Positions 41,632 to 49,396 of a stretch of 50,006 nucleotides of DNA are shown here, piece after piece (positions within the stretch are counted from its first letter, which is position 1; each line of letters begins with the position of its first letter). Position numbers and translations under genes: made by a program. Source of the stretch: Bacillota bacterium (GTDB lineage Bacteria; Bacillota; UBA4882; UBA10575); NCBI GenBank assembly GCA_012735135.1, contig JAAYHY010000069.1:1-50006 (forward strand), written 5' to 3'. Under the pieces are notes generated by a model. That model ran no database searches, was not told the DNA's origin, and saw only the letters and a list, made by a program, of their open reading frames with translations.

Positions 41632-42243
41632 ATGTGGCAATTATTTTTAAGCGGTGGCCCGGTAATGTATCCTTTACTATTCTGTTCTATACTGGTGCTG
41701 GCCATTGCCATTGAACGGCTGTGGTATTTTCTGAGTCAGCGGGGAGATATGGATGAAATAAGGAGAATTGTTTTCCGCCTGATGGAGAAAAATGCTCCTC
41801 TGGAAGCCATTCAATATTTGCAAAAGCAAAACCAACCAGTGGCACGGATGTTTCAAGCCGCTTTACTGCATTTCGGAAAAGACCGCGCTCAAATCGAGGT
41901 GACCCTCAGGGAAGCGGGGGAGGCGGAGATTAGAAAAATGGAACGGGGTTTGGGGTTACTTAACGTCATTATTACCGCCGCCCCGCTCTTAGGGCTTTTG
42001 GGTACCGTAACCGGGATTATCAGCAGCCTTAATGTTTTATCGGCCTTACAAGGGGTGGCTTCCCCGGCCCAATTGAGCGGCGGAATTGCCGAAGCGTTGG
42101 TGACCACGGCTTTTGGTTTGATTATTGCCATTCCTTCACTCTTTCTATTGCATGGGTTGAATGTGGCGATCGATAAAAAGATTCATTTGCTGAACCAGAT
42201 GGGTAAAGAATTTATGGACAACTACGAGAACCGAGGTGAGTAA
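41632..42243 (+). CDS. MotA/TolQ/ExbB proton channel family protein
   Basis: A 203-residue inner-membrane stator subunit with three helices: one near the N-terminus (PVMYPLLFCSILVLAIAIER) and two in the C-terminal half (LLNVIITAAPLLGLLGTVTG, IAEALVTTAFGLIIAIPSLF). The TolQ/ExbB signature with AAPLLGLLGTVTGII and TTAFGLIIAIP is complete. With ExbD it turns proton flow into movement of a TonB- or TolA-like partner. ATG follows AAAGGAGGAGACGAT. It is the first gene of a five-gene operon and overlaps the start region of the ExbD gene. Confidence 0.94.
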   Translation: MWQLFLSGGPVMYPLLFCSILVLAIAIERLWYFLSQRGDMDEIRRIVFRLMEKNAPLEAIQYLQKQNQPVARMFQAALLHFGKDRAQIEVTLREAGEAEIRKMERGLGLLNVIITAAPLLGLLGTVTGIISSLNVLSALQGVASPAQLSGGIAEALVTTAFGLIIAIPSLFLLHGLNVAIDKKIHLLNQMGKEFMDNYENRGE

Positions 42244-42244
42244 G

Positions 42245-42646
42245 ATGCTATTCCGGCGGCAAAAGCGGATTCCCCGGATTGATATTGTTCCGATGATCGA
42301 TATCATGTTTTACCTCGTTCTCTTTTTTATGGTCTTTACGACTTTCCGCACCTCGGTCTCGGGGATTCCCGTGGAGTTACCCCGTTCCAACCAAGCGGCT
42401 AATTTAGTACAAGAACGGGTGATGGTCACCATCAACCGTCAAGAAAAGGTGTTCTATAACGATCAGGAGATTTCTTTAACTAAATTAACACAGACCTTAA
42501 CCCCTTTAGCGCAGGCTAACCCGAATATATTGGTGATCATCAATGCCGACACCCAAGTTTCTTACGGAAGATTGATTGCGGTGATGGACGCCATCACCGA
42601 CGCCGGGGTCGCCCAACCGGCCTTAGGGGTAGAAAAGAAAAAATAA
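42245..42646 (+). CDS. ExbD/TolR biopolymer transport protein
   Basis: A 133-residue protein with one N-terminal membrane helix carrying the essential Asp in RIDIVPMIDIMFYLVLFFMV, then a periplasmic domain (NPNILVIINADTQVSYGRLI). This is the ExbB partner in the pmf-driven motor. ATG at 42245 follows GAGGTGAG; a GTG at 42236 would add three residues and overlap the exbB stop. The tight spacing shows coupling. Confidence 0.93.
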   Translation: MLFRRQKRIPRIDIVPMIDIMFYLVLFFMVFTTFRTSVSGIPVELPRSNQAANLVQERVMVTINRQEKVFYNDQEISLTKLTQTLTPLAQANPNILVIINADTQVSYGRLIAVMDAITDAGVAQPALGVEKKK

Positions 42647-42681
42647 AGCGCTATCCACGGTGCTCACTAGGAGGTTTCATA

Positions 42682-43527
42682 ATGGATAAACTCCGCTCCG
42701 GAGAATTTACACGCAAGGTCGGGTCTTTTCTTCTGGCTGTGGGGTTGCATGCCCTGATTTTACTTATTCATGGTAGTGGGTACTGGGCTAGCGGCGATGA
42801 ACTTGGGTTCACATTAATCCAGCCGCAACTGATCGAAATCGAACCGGTCCGGAAAGAAGCGCGGACCCAACCGCAAAAGCCGCCGTCCACCCCAAAACCA
42901 ACCGCCTCGGCGGCAAAAACCCCTCCAACTCAGGAACAACCGGCTCCTCCTCCCGTGGAAAAGCCCCTTACTTCCATTGAAGAGGTTCACCAGGAAAATC
43001 CGGCCCCGCGGGAGACCAGGACGGAACCGGGAGAGGTGGCGACCGGGCTTGAAGTTGCGGAAAGCAGCGAAGAAACCGGAAAGGAGCCCAGTCCGGTGAC
43101 GAACGGGGGTTCAACGGAAAGCGAGGGTGACCCCCAGGCTGAAGGCGAAACCGAAACTAACGAGCCGGCTGTGCCGGCCCTTCCGCCGCTGGGTGCAGCC
43201 GGCGGAATGGCGGGCGCGGTTCCCCGGTTCACTTATCCTAAGGGTGCAGAACATCTGGGCCTGGAAGGAAGGGTCTTGATGGAAATCTATCTGTCTCCGG
43301 ATGGCACCTTCTTAAAGGATCCAGTGATGCTTGCTTCTTCCGGTCATGAAGCATTGGACGACCATTGCCGGAGAATGTTTACCTCAAGAGAATGGAAGTT
43401 TAAACCAGCGGCTCAGCCCTATAAACTCCAGGTGGAAGTGGGTTATAAAAATTATGAAGTAACGATTGATTTTTTGGGGGAAGCAGCTTACCTTTCACCG
43501 GAGGAAGGAGGAGAATTGATTGAATAG
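42682..43527 (+). CDS. TonB-like energy transducer
   Basis: A 281-residue protein with an N-terminal membrane anchor (VGSFLLAVGLHALILLIHG), a long Pro/Glu/Thr-rich spacer (residues ~65-165) for crossing the periplasm, and a C-terminal TonB-fold domain (RFTYPKGAEHLGLEGRVLME, IYLSPDGTFLKDPVMLASSG, HEALDDHC). ATG follows TAGGAGGTTTCATA. The complete ExbB-ExbD-TonB set implies an outer membrane receptor to energise; no TonB-dependent receptor gene is in the window. An alternative is TolA-like envelope maintenance. Confidence 0.9.
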   Translation: MDKLRSGEFTRKVGSFLLAVGLHALILLIHGSGYWASGDELGFTLIQPQLIEIEPVRKEARTQPQKPPSTPKPTASAAKTPPTQEQPAPPPVEKPLTSIEEVHQENPAPRETRTEPGEVATGLEVAESSEETGKEPSPVTNGGSTESEGDPQAEGETETNEPAVPALPPLGAAGGMAGAVPRFTYPKGAEHLGLEGRVLMEIYLSPDGTFLKDPVMLASSGHEALDDHCRRMFTSREWKFKPAAQPYKLQVEVGYKNYEVTIDFLGEAAYLSPEEGGELIE

Positions 43528-45658
43528 GAAATCTAGGAATAGATGGCTTTCCATCTTTATTCTCGTGCTCTGTCTTATGGCGGTCTCCCTTGGGTTACCC
43601 GCCCAGGAGCCGGCGGTCTTTACCACAGGCGGGACGGGGAAAACAGTGGTTGGACAAGAAACTGACGGCAGCAAACCGGCGCTTCCCGCTTCTCTTCACC
43701 GGGACCCGGATCGTATAATTCTGGAAAATGAATATATTGCGGTGGCGGTGAATAATTCGGCCGATGCCACCGGCCGTTTTGGCATTAAAGTTACCGGCGG
43801 GGATCCCATGCGCACCGGTGACGAGGAAAAACCATTGATCTATGGCTACGAGATGCCCTGGACCTCATTTACCACCGTCCGGTTGGACGGCAAGGATTAC
43901 ATATTTGGGGGTAAAACACGTAAACGTTCCGGTGGAACCGGCGAGTACGGGACGATTATCCATGGTCCCGCCTGGAATAGTGAGACGGAGAGTATCACCA
44001 TGACCTGCCAGTATGGTTCCGTCGAGGTGACACAGGAGATCTCGATCGTCGAAAGCACAACGACGGGTTATCCTGATACAACCAAAATTAAGTATTCCAT
44101 CGTCAACCGGGATCAGCAAGCCCACGAGGTTGGGCTTCGTGTGGTAATTGATACGATGTTGGGGGCGAATGATGGCGCTCCCTTCCGGATTGGGGAAACC
44201 GCGGTCCAAACCGACGCGGTCTTTAATAAGGAGCGGCTGCCCGAATTTTGGCAGGCCTTTGACACCCTTACGGATCCGAAGGTCATTGCCCAAGGAACCC
44301 TGAAGGGAAGGGAGGCAACCCCTCCGGATTTGCTTTACTTTACGAACTGGGGTAGCGTGGCCGATAACCATTGGGAACCGCCTTTGGTTCCGGACCGGGA
44401 TTTTACCCGGGCCGGCGAATTTGAACTGGACAGCGCTGCGGTTTATCTATGGCAACCAGTGACGGTGCCGGCGGCCGGCAGTTCCACTTATGTCCTTTAC
44501 TATGGGTTGGGCGGGGTAACCGTTGTTCCGGGCCAACTCCAGTTGGGTGTCAGTTCTCCAGCGGAGGTTGTTTATTCCGATGATGAAGACCCCTTTTCTG
44601 TGGTGGCCTACATTCAAAATACCGGAAACGCTCCGGCCATGAGTGTGCGGGCCCGTTTGAATTTACCGTCGGCCCTACGCATTGCCGAGAATAAACCAAG
44701 AGAAATCTACATTGGGAAACTGGACCCCGGGGAAGTAACCCAGTTGCACTGGCAAGTTCGACCCACCGGAACCGTTTTTGGCGTCCTTGAACCCTTTTCG
44801 GTGGTGGCTTCCGCGATTAATGTTCCGGAGAACCGGGTAGAAAGAAGTATCCGGGTGGTGAAGCCGGCGTCCTTAACCCTAAGCGTCACTCCGCCTCCGA
44901 CCCCAAAGGTGGTGAATGAACGTCTGACCCCCGATCCCTACCCGGTCAGCGCCGTGATTAAAAACACGGGAGAATCCAACGCTTATGGGGTAATCGGCAG
45001 TCTACAATTGGGCGAAGGGATGCAACCGGCGCCCAAAGAGATCCTCCGGCGGTATATTGGCAATCTAAAACCAGGGGAAGAATATAAGATCACATGGTAC
45101 CTTACTCCGGAAGGAATCGGGAAACGTTCCTATCTTGGGATTCAATTCGAATCAAATTCCACCAAACCGGTGATGTATATTGCCGGGGTGCGTTTACCTA
45201 TTCTCATCCCTAAGGTGCGTTTAGTTCCATTAAAGACGGCGAAGGCCGGGGAACTGCTTCCCGTCGAAATCCGGGTGGAGAATCTTCCGATGCTGACCGG
45301 GGCAAAATTTGATCTGACGTATAATCCCGGTTTAATGCAGGTCATTAGGGTGTCAAGGGGATTGTTCTTTATTGAGAACCAGGCGATGACCCCTTGGCAA
45401 CCGGGGATGATTGACAACGCCACCGGGGTGGTGACCGGGATCGGCGGGTCACGGCAAGAAGCGGCAATGGTCAGTTCCTCGTTGGCGACGGTCCACCTCC
45501 AACTGGGAAAAAACCCCGGGGAAGCGATTTTGAGGCCAATGGCGATTAAACTTGAAAGCGCGGTGGCGAAGATTCCCTATTACGAAGTGGAAGGTCTAAA
45601 GATAACCATCAACCAACAAGGGGGTGTGCAAATTGAGACAATTAAGGTGGAGCAATGA
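43520..45658 (+). CDS. large secreted protein with Ig-like repeats and cohesin-like C-terminus
   Basis: A 712-residue protein I cannot assign. TTG at 43520 overlaps the tonB stop and follows GAAGGAGGAGAA. A signal peptide (RWLSIFILVLCLMAVSLGLP) ends near AQE. Residues ~45-330 look like a beta-rich domain with a substrate-handling look (ILENEYIAVAVNNSADATGR, GYEMPWTSFTTVRLDGKDYI). Two CARDB-like Ig repeats follow at ~345-450 and ~455-565, each with an xNTGxxxA segment (AYIQNTGNAPAMSVRARL, AVIKNTGESNAYGVIGSL). The C-terminal ~130 residues resemble a cohesin fold (AGELLPVEIRVENLPMLTGA, KFDLTYNPGLMQV). It is fixed between tonB and the SLH gene, so an extracytoplasmic partner of that motor is inferred. 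Confidence 0.75.
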   Translation: MNRKSRNRWLSIFILVLCLMAVSLGLPAQEPAVFTTGGTGKTVVGQETDGSKPALPASLHRDPDRIILENEYIAVAVNNSADATGRFGIKVTGGDPMRTGDEEKPLIYGYEMPWTSFTTVRLDGKDYIFGGKTRKRSGGTGEYGTIIHGPAWNSETESITMTCQYGSVEVTQEISIVESTTTGYPDTTKIKYSIVNRDQQAHEVGLRVVIDTMLGANDGAPFRIGETAVQTDAVFNKERLPEFWQAFDTLTDPKVIAQGTLKGREATPPDLLYFTNWGSVADNHWEPPLVPDRDFTRAGEFELDSAAVYLWQPVTVPAAGSSTYVLYYGLGGVTVVPGQLQLGVSSPAEVVYSDDEDPFSVVAYIQNTGNAPAMSVRARLNLPSALRIAENKPREIYIGKLDPGEVTQLHWQVRPTGTVFGVLEPFSVVASAINVPENRVERSIRVVKPASLTLSVTPPPTPKVVNERLTPDPYPVSAVIKNTGESNAYGVIGSLQLGEGMQPAPKEILRRYIGNLKPGEEYKITWYLTPEGIGKRSYLGIQFESNSTKPVMYIAGVRLPILIPKVRLVPLKTAKAGELLPVEIRVENLPMLTGAKFDLTYNPGLMQVIRVSRGLFFIENQAMTPWQPGMIDNATGVVTGIGGSRQEAAMVSSSLATVHLQLGKNPGEAILRPMAIKLESAVAKIPYYEVEGLKITINQQGGVQIETIKVEQ

Positions 45659-46322
45659 ACGGGGGATGAAGGCGGTAATTTTGGGCTTGTGCCTCTTACT
45701 CATCGCCGGACCGGCGCTTGGCCAGAGCCGTCCCTATTCCGATGTGCCGCAGTGGGCTTACCAAGCCGTCAAGAAACTGGTAGACAGCGGTTACCTGGAA
45801 CTTTATGAAGACGGTACTTTCCAGGGAAACAATCCGGTTGACCGTTATACCCTGGCGATGGTAGTCGCGAAGTTATTAGCCAATTTTGGAGAAGGGCCCG
45901 TCCGCGGAGGACAAGAAGATGTGGCTTTACTCCGTAAACTCTCCAACGAGTTCCAGAACGAATTGGTTCTGCTTACACTTAAGGACAAAGAATTGGAAGC
46001 ACGTTTAGTCCAAATTGAACAAGGAAAGTTGATCCTGGCGGAAGATCAGACGAAGAATACAACCAGCATCCAAACGCTCTCTGAAGAAGCCAAGGCATTA
46101 CGGACGGAGATTGTAAACCTCCGGAGCCAGGTTGCCGAGTTACTTAAGGAAAAAAACCGTTTAGAGGCCCAACTGTATACTCTGGAAAAAAACCAGGAAA
46201 AACAGAAGGATGCGATCGAGAGCTTAAAGGCCGAACTGGCGCAGGAGAAAAAGACCAACCGGATCTTACTGCTCTTTGTGGCCTTGGTTGGCGCGGCTGG
46301 AATCTTCCTCCCCGCCCAATAA
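45633..46322 (+). CDS. SLH-domain, coiled-coil, C-terminal membrane-helix protein (Omp-alpha-like)
   Basis: A 229-residue exported protein. A signal peptide (MKAVILGLCLLLIAGPALGQ) is followed by one SLH domain at residues ~33-78 (PYSDVPQWAYQAVKKLVDSG, FQGNNPVDRYTLAMVVAKLL), then ~115 residues of heptad-rich coiled coil (LEARLVQIEQGKLI, LRSQVAELLKEKNRLEAQLY), and one C-terminal membrane helix (ILLLFVALVGAAGIFL). SLH domains bind cell-wall polymers. The order SLH - rod - terminal membrane helix is that of Thermotoga Omp-alpha, which ties the outer sheath to the wall. TTG at 45633 follows AAGGGGGTG inside the preceding gene; ATG 45666 is an alternative. Confidence 0.82.
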   Translation: MRQLRWSNERGMKAVILGLCLLLIAGPALGQSRPYSDVPQWAYQAVKKLVDSGYLELYEDGTFQGNNPVDRYTLAMVVAKLLANFGEGPVRGGQEDVALLRKLSNEFQNELVLLTLKDKELEARLVQIEQGKLILAEDQTKNTTSIQTLSEEAKALRTEIVNLRSQVAELLKEKNRLEAQLYTLEKNQEKQKDAIESLKAELAQEKKTNRILLLFVALVGAAGIFLPAQ

Positions 46323-46364
46323 CAAACTGAAGGGGACGGGAAGGTTAAAGCTTGCTTCTTTAAA

Positions 46365-46393
46365 TTGACAACCGCATTCCGCTCGTTTATAAT
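46365..46393 (+). promoter_or_regulatory. consensus sigma-A promoter before the DUF177 gene
   Basis: TTGACA (46365-46370), exactly 17 bases, TATAAT (46388-46393): a perfect match. Initiation near 46400 leaves only about seven bases before the GTG start, with GAGGTGA near the 5' end of the transcript. Confidence 0.88.
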
Positions 46394-46406
46394 ACAGAGG
46401 TGAGTT

Positions 46407-46955
46407 GTGGTGGAACCAATCTTAAAGGTTGATTTTTCTTCGATTAAGGATACACCCGGGGCAAGTATCACGGTACAGGAGCAAATTACCCTCCCAAATC
46501 TCAATTGGGAGGGCAACCGTTTACTGGAGTTTATTAATCCTTGGCGGGTTAAACTGGATGTTACCAATGTTAAACGGGGTTACCAGGTGAGCGGGGAAAT
46601 GTGCGGCCGTTACCGGTTGAATTGCGACCGTTGTTTAGAAAAGGTGGAAGCGGATTTCACCTCCGACCTCAACGACTTGTTCCTTTTGGAATTGTCTCCG
46701 GAGGAAGAAGAAGCCAAAATTTATTCCGGGGACGAGTTGGATTTGACGGCGACCATTCTGGAAACGATTAATTTAAAAATGCCCCTGAAAACCCTATGTT
46801 CACCGGCTTGCCGTGGACTTTGTCCAGTCTGCGGGACCAACTTGAATCTCGAGACTTGCCACTGCCAACCGGAAAGGTTCGATCCTAGATTGGCGATGCT
46901 GCTTAAGTGGAAGCAAGAAAAAGGAGGTGGAAACGATGGCCAATCCGAAGCATAG
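46407..46955 (+). CDS. DUF177/YceD family protein
   Basis: A 182-residue protein of the family that is nearly always encoded just before rpmF; in plants and bacteria it is linked to 23S rRNA handling. Family features are LNCDRCLEKVEADFTSDLND in the middle and the C-terminal cysteine cluster CSPACRGLCPVCGTNLN. GTG at 46407 or the next GTG at 46410 is the start, behind GAGGTGA. The gene runs into rpmF, whose ribosome site lies in its last codons. Confidence 0.92.
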   Translation: MVEPILKVDFSSIKDTPGASITVQEQITLPNLNWEGNRLLEFINPWRVKLDVTNVKRGYQVSGEMCGRYRLNCDRCLEKVEADFTSDLNDLFLLELSPEEEEAKIYSGDELDLTATILETINLKMPLKTLCSPACRGLCPVCGTNLNLETCHCQPERFDPRLAMLLKWKQEKGGGNDGQSEA

Positions 46956-47121
46956 ACACTCCAGCGCCCGCGGGAGACTACGCCGTACCCACTGGAAATT
47001 AAAACTGGCTGCCTTGTCCCGCTGTGAACAATGTCAGGCGCCGAAGTTACCGCATCGTGTCTGTCCCAATTGTGGTTCCTACCGGGGGAGAAAGGTTATT
47101 GAAGTGAACACCCAAGGCTAA
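46936..47121 (+). CDS. rpmF: 50S ribosomal protein L32 (zinc-binding form)
   Basis: A 61-residue protein starting MANPKHRHSSARGRLRRTHW and keeping four cysteines (CEQC, CPNC), i.e. the zinc-ribbon form. ATG at 46936 follows AAAAAGGAGGTGG. It overlaps the DUF177 gene by 20 bases. The set DUF177-rpmF-plsX-fab is typical of Firmicutes. Confidence 0.96.
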   Translation: MANPKHRHSSARGRLRRTHWKLKLAALSRCEQCQAPKLPHRVCPNCGSYRGRKVIEVNTQG

Positions 47122-47130
47122 GCCGGACTT

Positions 47131-47166
47131 AAAAAGAAAAGGTCATTTACGACCTTTTTTCTTTTT
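47131..47166 (+). terminator. intrinsic terminator after rpmF
   Basis: AAAAGGTC (47137-47144), ATTTAC loop, GACCTTTT (47151-47158), flanked by A-rich and T-rich sequence that extends the stem. Confidence 0.82.
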
Positions 47167-47205
47167 ACTGGAATAAAAAACATATATGACAATAATATTT
47201 TTTTA

Positions 47206-47342
47206 GGAAGTGGCGCCTGCCGGCTTCTGACAGTACAACGAAGCTCCAGTCGGTTTCTTCGCATATTCCAAAACTCAGCTCCGGTTGAAAGCGGGCAACC
47301 ACACTTTGGCTCATCCTGAACCGGAAACGGCTCGCAACTTCC
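47206..47342. other. intergenic stretch with nested inverted repeats
   Basis: Between rpmF and plsX there are 327 bases without a credible gene. GGAAGT (47206-47211) and ACTTCC (47337-47342) could close a ~137-base fold, and CCGGTT/AACCGG (47281-47286 with 47319-47324) an inner one. It may be a structured RNA on either strand, or nothing. No known riboswitch pattern was recognised. Confidence 0.25.
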
Positions 47343-47382
47343 ATGTCTTAGGAAAAAATTCCTCAATTAGATAAATAATAAC

Positions 47383-47411
47383 TTTACTCCCGGATTTATC
47401 TTTGTTATACT
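47383..47411 (+). promoter_or_regulatory. sigma-A-type promoter of plsX-fabD-fabG
   Basis: TTTACT (47383-47388), 17 bases, TATACT (47406-47411), about 30 bases before the plsX ribosome site. No palindrome matching the FapR operator pattern was evident. Confidence 0.7.
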
Positions 47412-47448
47412 TTTTGTGATTACCCCAAAAACCTGAGGAGGTGTCAGA

Positions 47449-48447
47449 ATGAGAATTGCGGTGGACGCAATGGGTGGTGACTACGCGCCGCAGCAAGCCG
47501 TTTTAGGCAGTATTATGGCGGCGAAAGAGGAAAAGATCGCTTCGGTGCTGGTCGGAAGAAGCGAGGAGATAAACAGGGAACTTGCCCAGTATGAAGATTA
47601 CCCCCAAGATTTGATTACGGTTCAGGATGCCCGGGAAGTAGTGGAATTTACCGATCATCCGGCCATGGCCGTGCGGAAAAAACGGGATTCTTCCATTGTT
47701 GTCGCCAACCAACTGTTGAAGAATGGGGAAGCCGATGCGGTGATTTCAGCGGGAAATACCGGGGCGGCGATGACTGCTTCCCTTTTTATTCTCGGCCGGA
47801 TTCCGGGGATTACCCGGCCGGCGATTGCTATCCCGTTCCCGACGGTCAAAGGGGTCACTGTTCTACTGGACGCCGGCGCCAATGCAGAGAATGATCCTCA
47901 GGATTTAGTTCAGTTTGCCGTGATGGGCACGGTTTACGCCACGGCAATCTTGGGGGTGGCGACGCCGAAGGTGGGTTTGTTAAGTAATGGGGAAGAAGAG
48001 ACCAAAGGAAATAAACTGGTGCTTGAGACCTACCCCTTGCTTAAGGAAAGCGGTTTGAATTTTATTGGTAATGTTGAAGGCAAGGATATTCTCATGGGCG
48101 TCGCCGATGTGGTGGTCTGCGACGGGTTTACCGGTAATATTATTCTTAAATTTGCGGAAGGTATGGCCTCCGCCCTTTTCCAAAAGATGAAAGAAGCATT
48201 TCACCAATCAACCCTGACGAAACTAGGGGCGATGGCGGTTAAATCAGGTTTAAAAAAATTAAAGGCCAGTTTTGACTATTCGGAATACGGCGGAGCCCCC
48301 TTACTCGGTATTAACGGAGTAAGTATTATCAGTCACGGCCGGTCCGACGCCAAAGCTTTTAAGAATGCCATCAAAGCGGCGGCCAACAGCGTTGAGCAGG
48401 ATATGATCGGCAAAATCCGGGCATCCTTGGCTAAGGACGGGCAGTAA
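47449..48447 (+). CDS. plsX: phosphate acyltransferase PlsX
   Basis: It converts acyl-ACP to acyl-phosphate for phospholipid synthesis by PlsY/PlsC. It has 332 residues; ATG follows TGAGGAGGTGTCAGA. Family segments: RIAVDAMGGDYAPQQAVLGS, KKRDSSIVVANQLLKNGEAD, AVISAGNTGAAMTAS, LLSNGEEETKGNKLV, VCDGFTGNIILKFAEG and YGGAPLLGINGVSIISHG. It heads a fatty acid synthesis operon. Confidence 0.97.
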   Translation: MRIAVDAMGGDYAPQQAVLGSIMAAKEEKIASVLVGRSEEINRELAQYEDYPQDLITVQDAREVVEFTDHPAMAVRKKRDSSIVVANQLLKNGEADAVISAGNTGAAMTASLFILGRIPGITRPAIAIPFPTVKGVTVLLDAGANAENDPQDLVQFAVMGTVYATAILGVATPKVGLLSNGEEETKGNKLVLETYPLLKESGLNFIGNVEGKDILMGVADVVVCDGFTGNIILKFAEGMASALFQKMKEAFHQSTLTKLGAMAVKSGLKKLKASFDYSEYGGAPLLGINGVSIISHGRSDAKAFKNAIKAAANSVEQDMIGKIRASLAKDGQ

Positions 48448-48460
48448 CGGGGTGGAGCGC

Positions 48461-49381
48461 ATGACAGCAAAAATAGCTTTTCTTTTTCCTGGACAAGGCA
48501 GTCAGTATGTGGGAATGGGTCTCTCTTTCTATCAAGAATATGAGTTGGCCCGGTCGCTCTTTACTGAAGCCGAGGAAGTACTGGGGATCCCCCTCCGCAA
48601 ATATTGTTTTGAAGGCCCTGCCGAGGAGTTGACCCAAACACGCATTGCCCAGCCGGCACTTTTAACGGTGGAGTACATCATCTACCGTCTTCTGGTTGCC
48701 GCTGGCGTGGAACCGACCTGGGTGGCCGGACACAGCCTTGGTGAATATGGCGCTTTAGTGGCAGCCGGCGCCCTTTCCTTTGCCGATGGCTTGAAACTGG
48801 TCCAAAAGCGGGCGGCCTATATGGCAGAGGTTCCGACGCCCGGACAAATGGTGGCAGTCCTTAATTACCCCCTGACGGAGCTCAAGGCAATCGTCGAGGA
48901 ACTGGCGACAGAGGGGGTAATCGAGTTTGCCAACTTTAATTCACCGTCCCAGATTGTGGTCTCCGGCGAAAGCCGACTTGTGGCAAAACTGGTCGCCCGG
49001 ATTCAGGAAGATAAGACCGGCAAGGCCATTCCCCTGGCGGTTCAGGGTGCTTTTCATTCCAGTCTTATGCGGCCGGCGGCCTGCCGATTCCGCGCCGATC
49101 TGGAGCGGACAAGTTTTTTACCGCTTAAGACCCCTCTTTTTTCCAACGTTACGGCGGAAACAGTGGTCTCGTCCGTGGACCTTCCCTCGTTACTTGAGCA
49201 ACAGATCTATTCTCCGGTGCGCTGGGTGGAGATTACGGAAAATTTAATCTCCGCCGGTTGCGAACTCTTCCTTGAGCTTGGGGGTAAAGTCCTTTCCGGA
49301 TTGGTCAAAAAAACTTGCGCGGAGGCAAACACCCTTTCGCTCCGGGAAGCCGAGGACCTAAAAAAATACTTGCAAAAGTAA
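48461..49381 (+). CDS. fabD: malonyl-CoA:ACP transacylase
   Basis: It loads malonate on ACP for chain elongation. It has 306 residues. Motifs: IAFLFPGQGSQYVGMG, the nucleophile elbow AGHSLGEYGALVAAG with the active-site Ser, QKRAAYM with the Arg, and GAFHSSLMRPA with the catalytic His. ATG at 48461 follows GGGTGGAG; the GTG at 48452 lies within this ribosome site and is less likely. Confidence 0.96.
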   Translation: MTAKIAFLFPGQGSQYVGMGLSFYQEYELARSLFTEAEEVLGIPLRKYCFEGPAEELTQTRIAQPALLTVEYIIYRLLVAAGVEPTWVAGHSLGEYGALVAAGALSFADGLKLVQKRAAYMAEVPTPGQMVAVLNYPLTELKAIVEELATEGVIEFANFNSPSQIVVSGESRLVAKLVARIQEDKTGKAIPLAVQGAFHSSLMRPAACRFRADLERTSFLPLKTPLFSNVTAETVVSSVDLPSLLEQQIYSPVRWVEITENLISAGCELFLELGGKVLSGLVKKTCAEANTLSLREAEDLKKYLQK

Positions 49382-49396
49382 AGGAGGTTTAGTAAT

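Noticed and set aside
47118-47366. 82-codon minus-strand frame between rpmF and plsX.
   Set aside because: Low-complexity ends run into the rpmF terminator; no ribosome site.
47340-47440. Possible FapR operator before plsX (AATTAGATAAATAATAA).
   Set aside because: Only partial likeness to the FapR palindrome; symmetry is poor.
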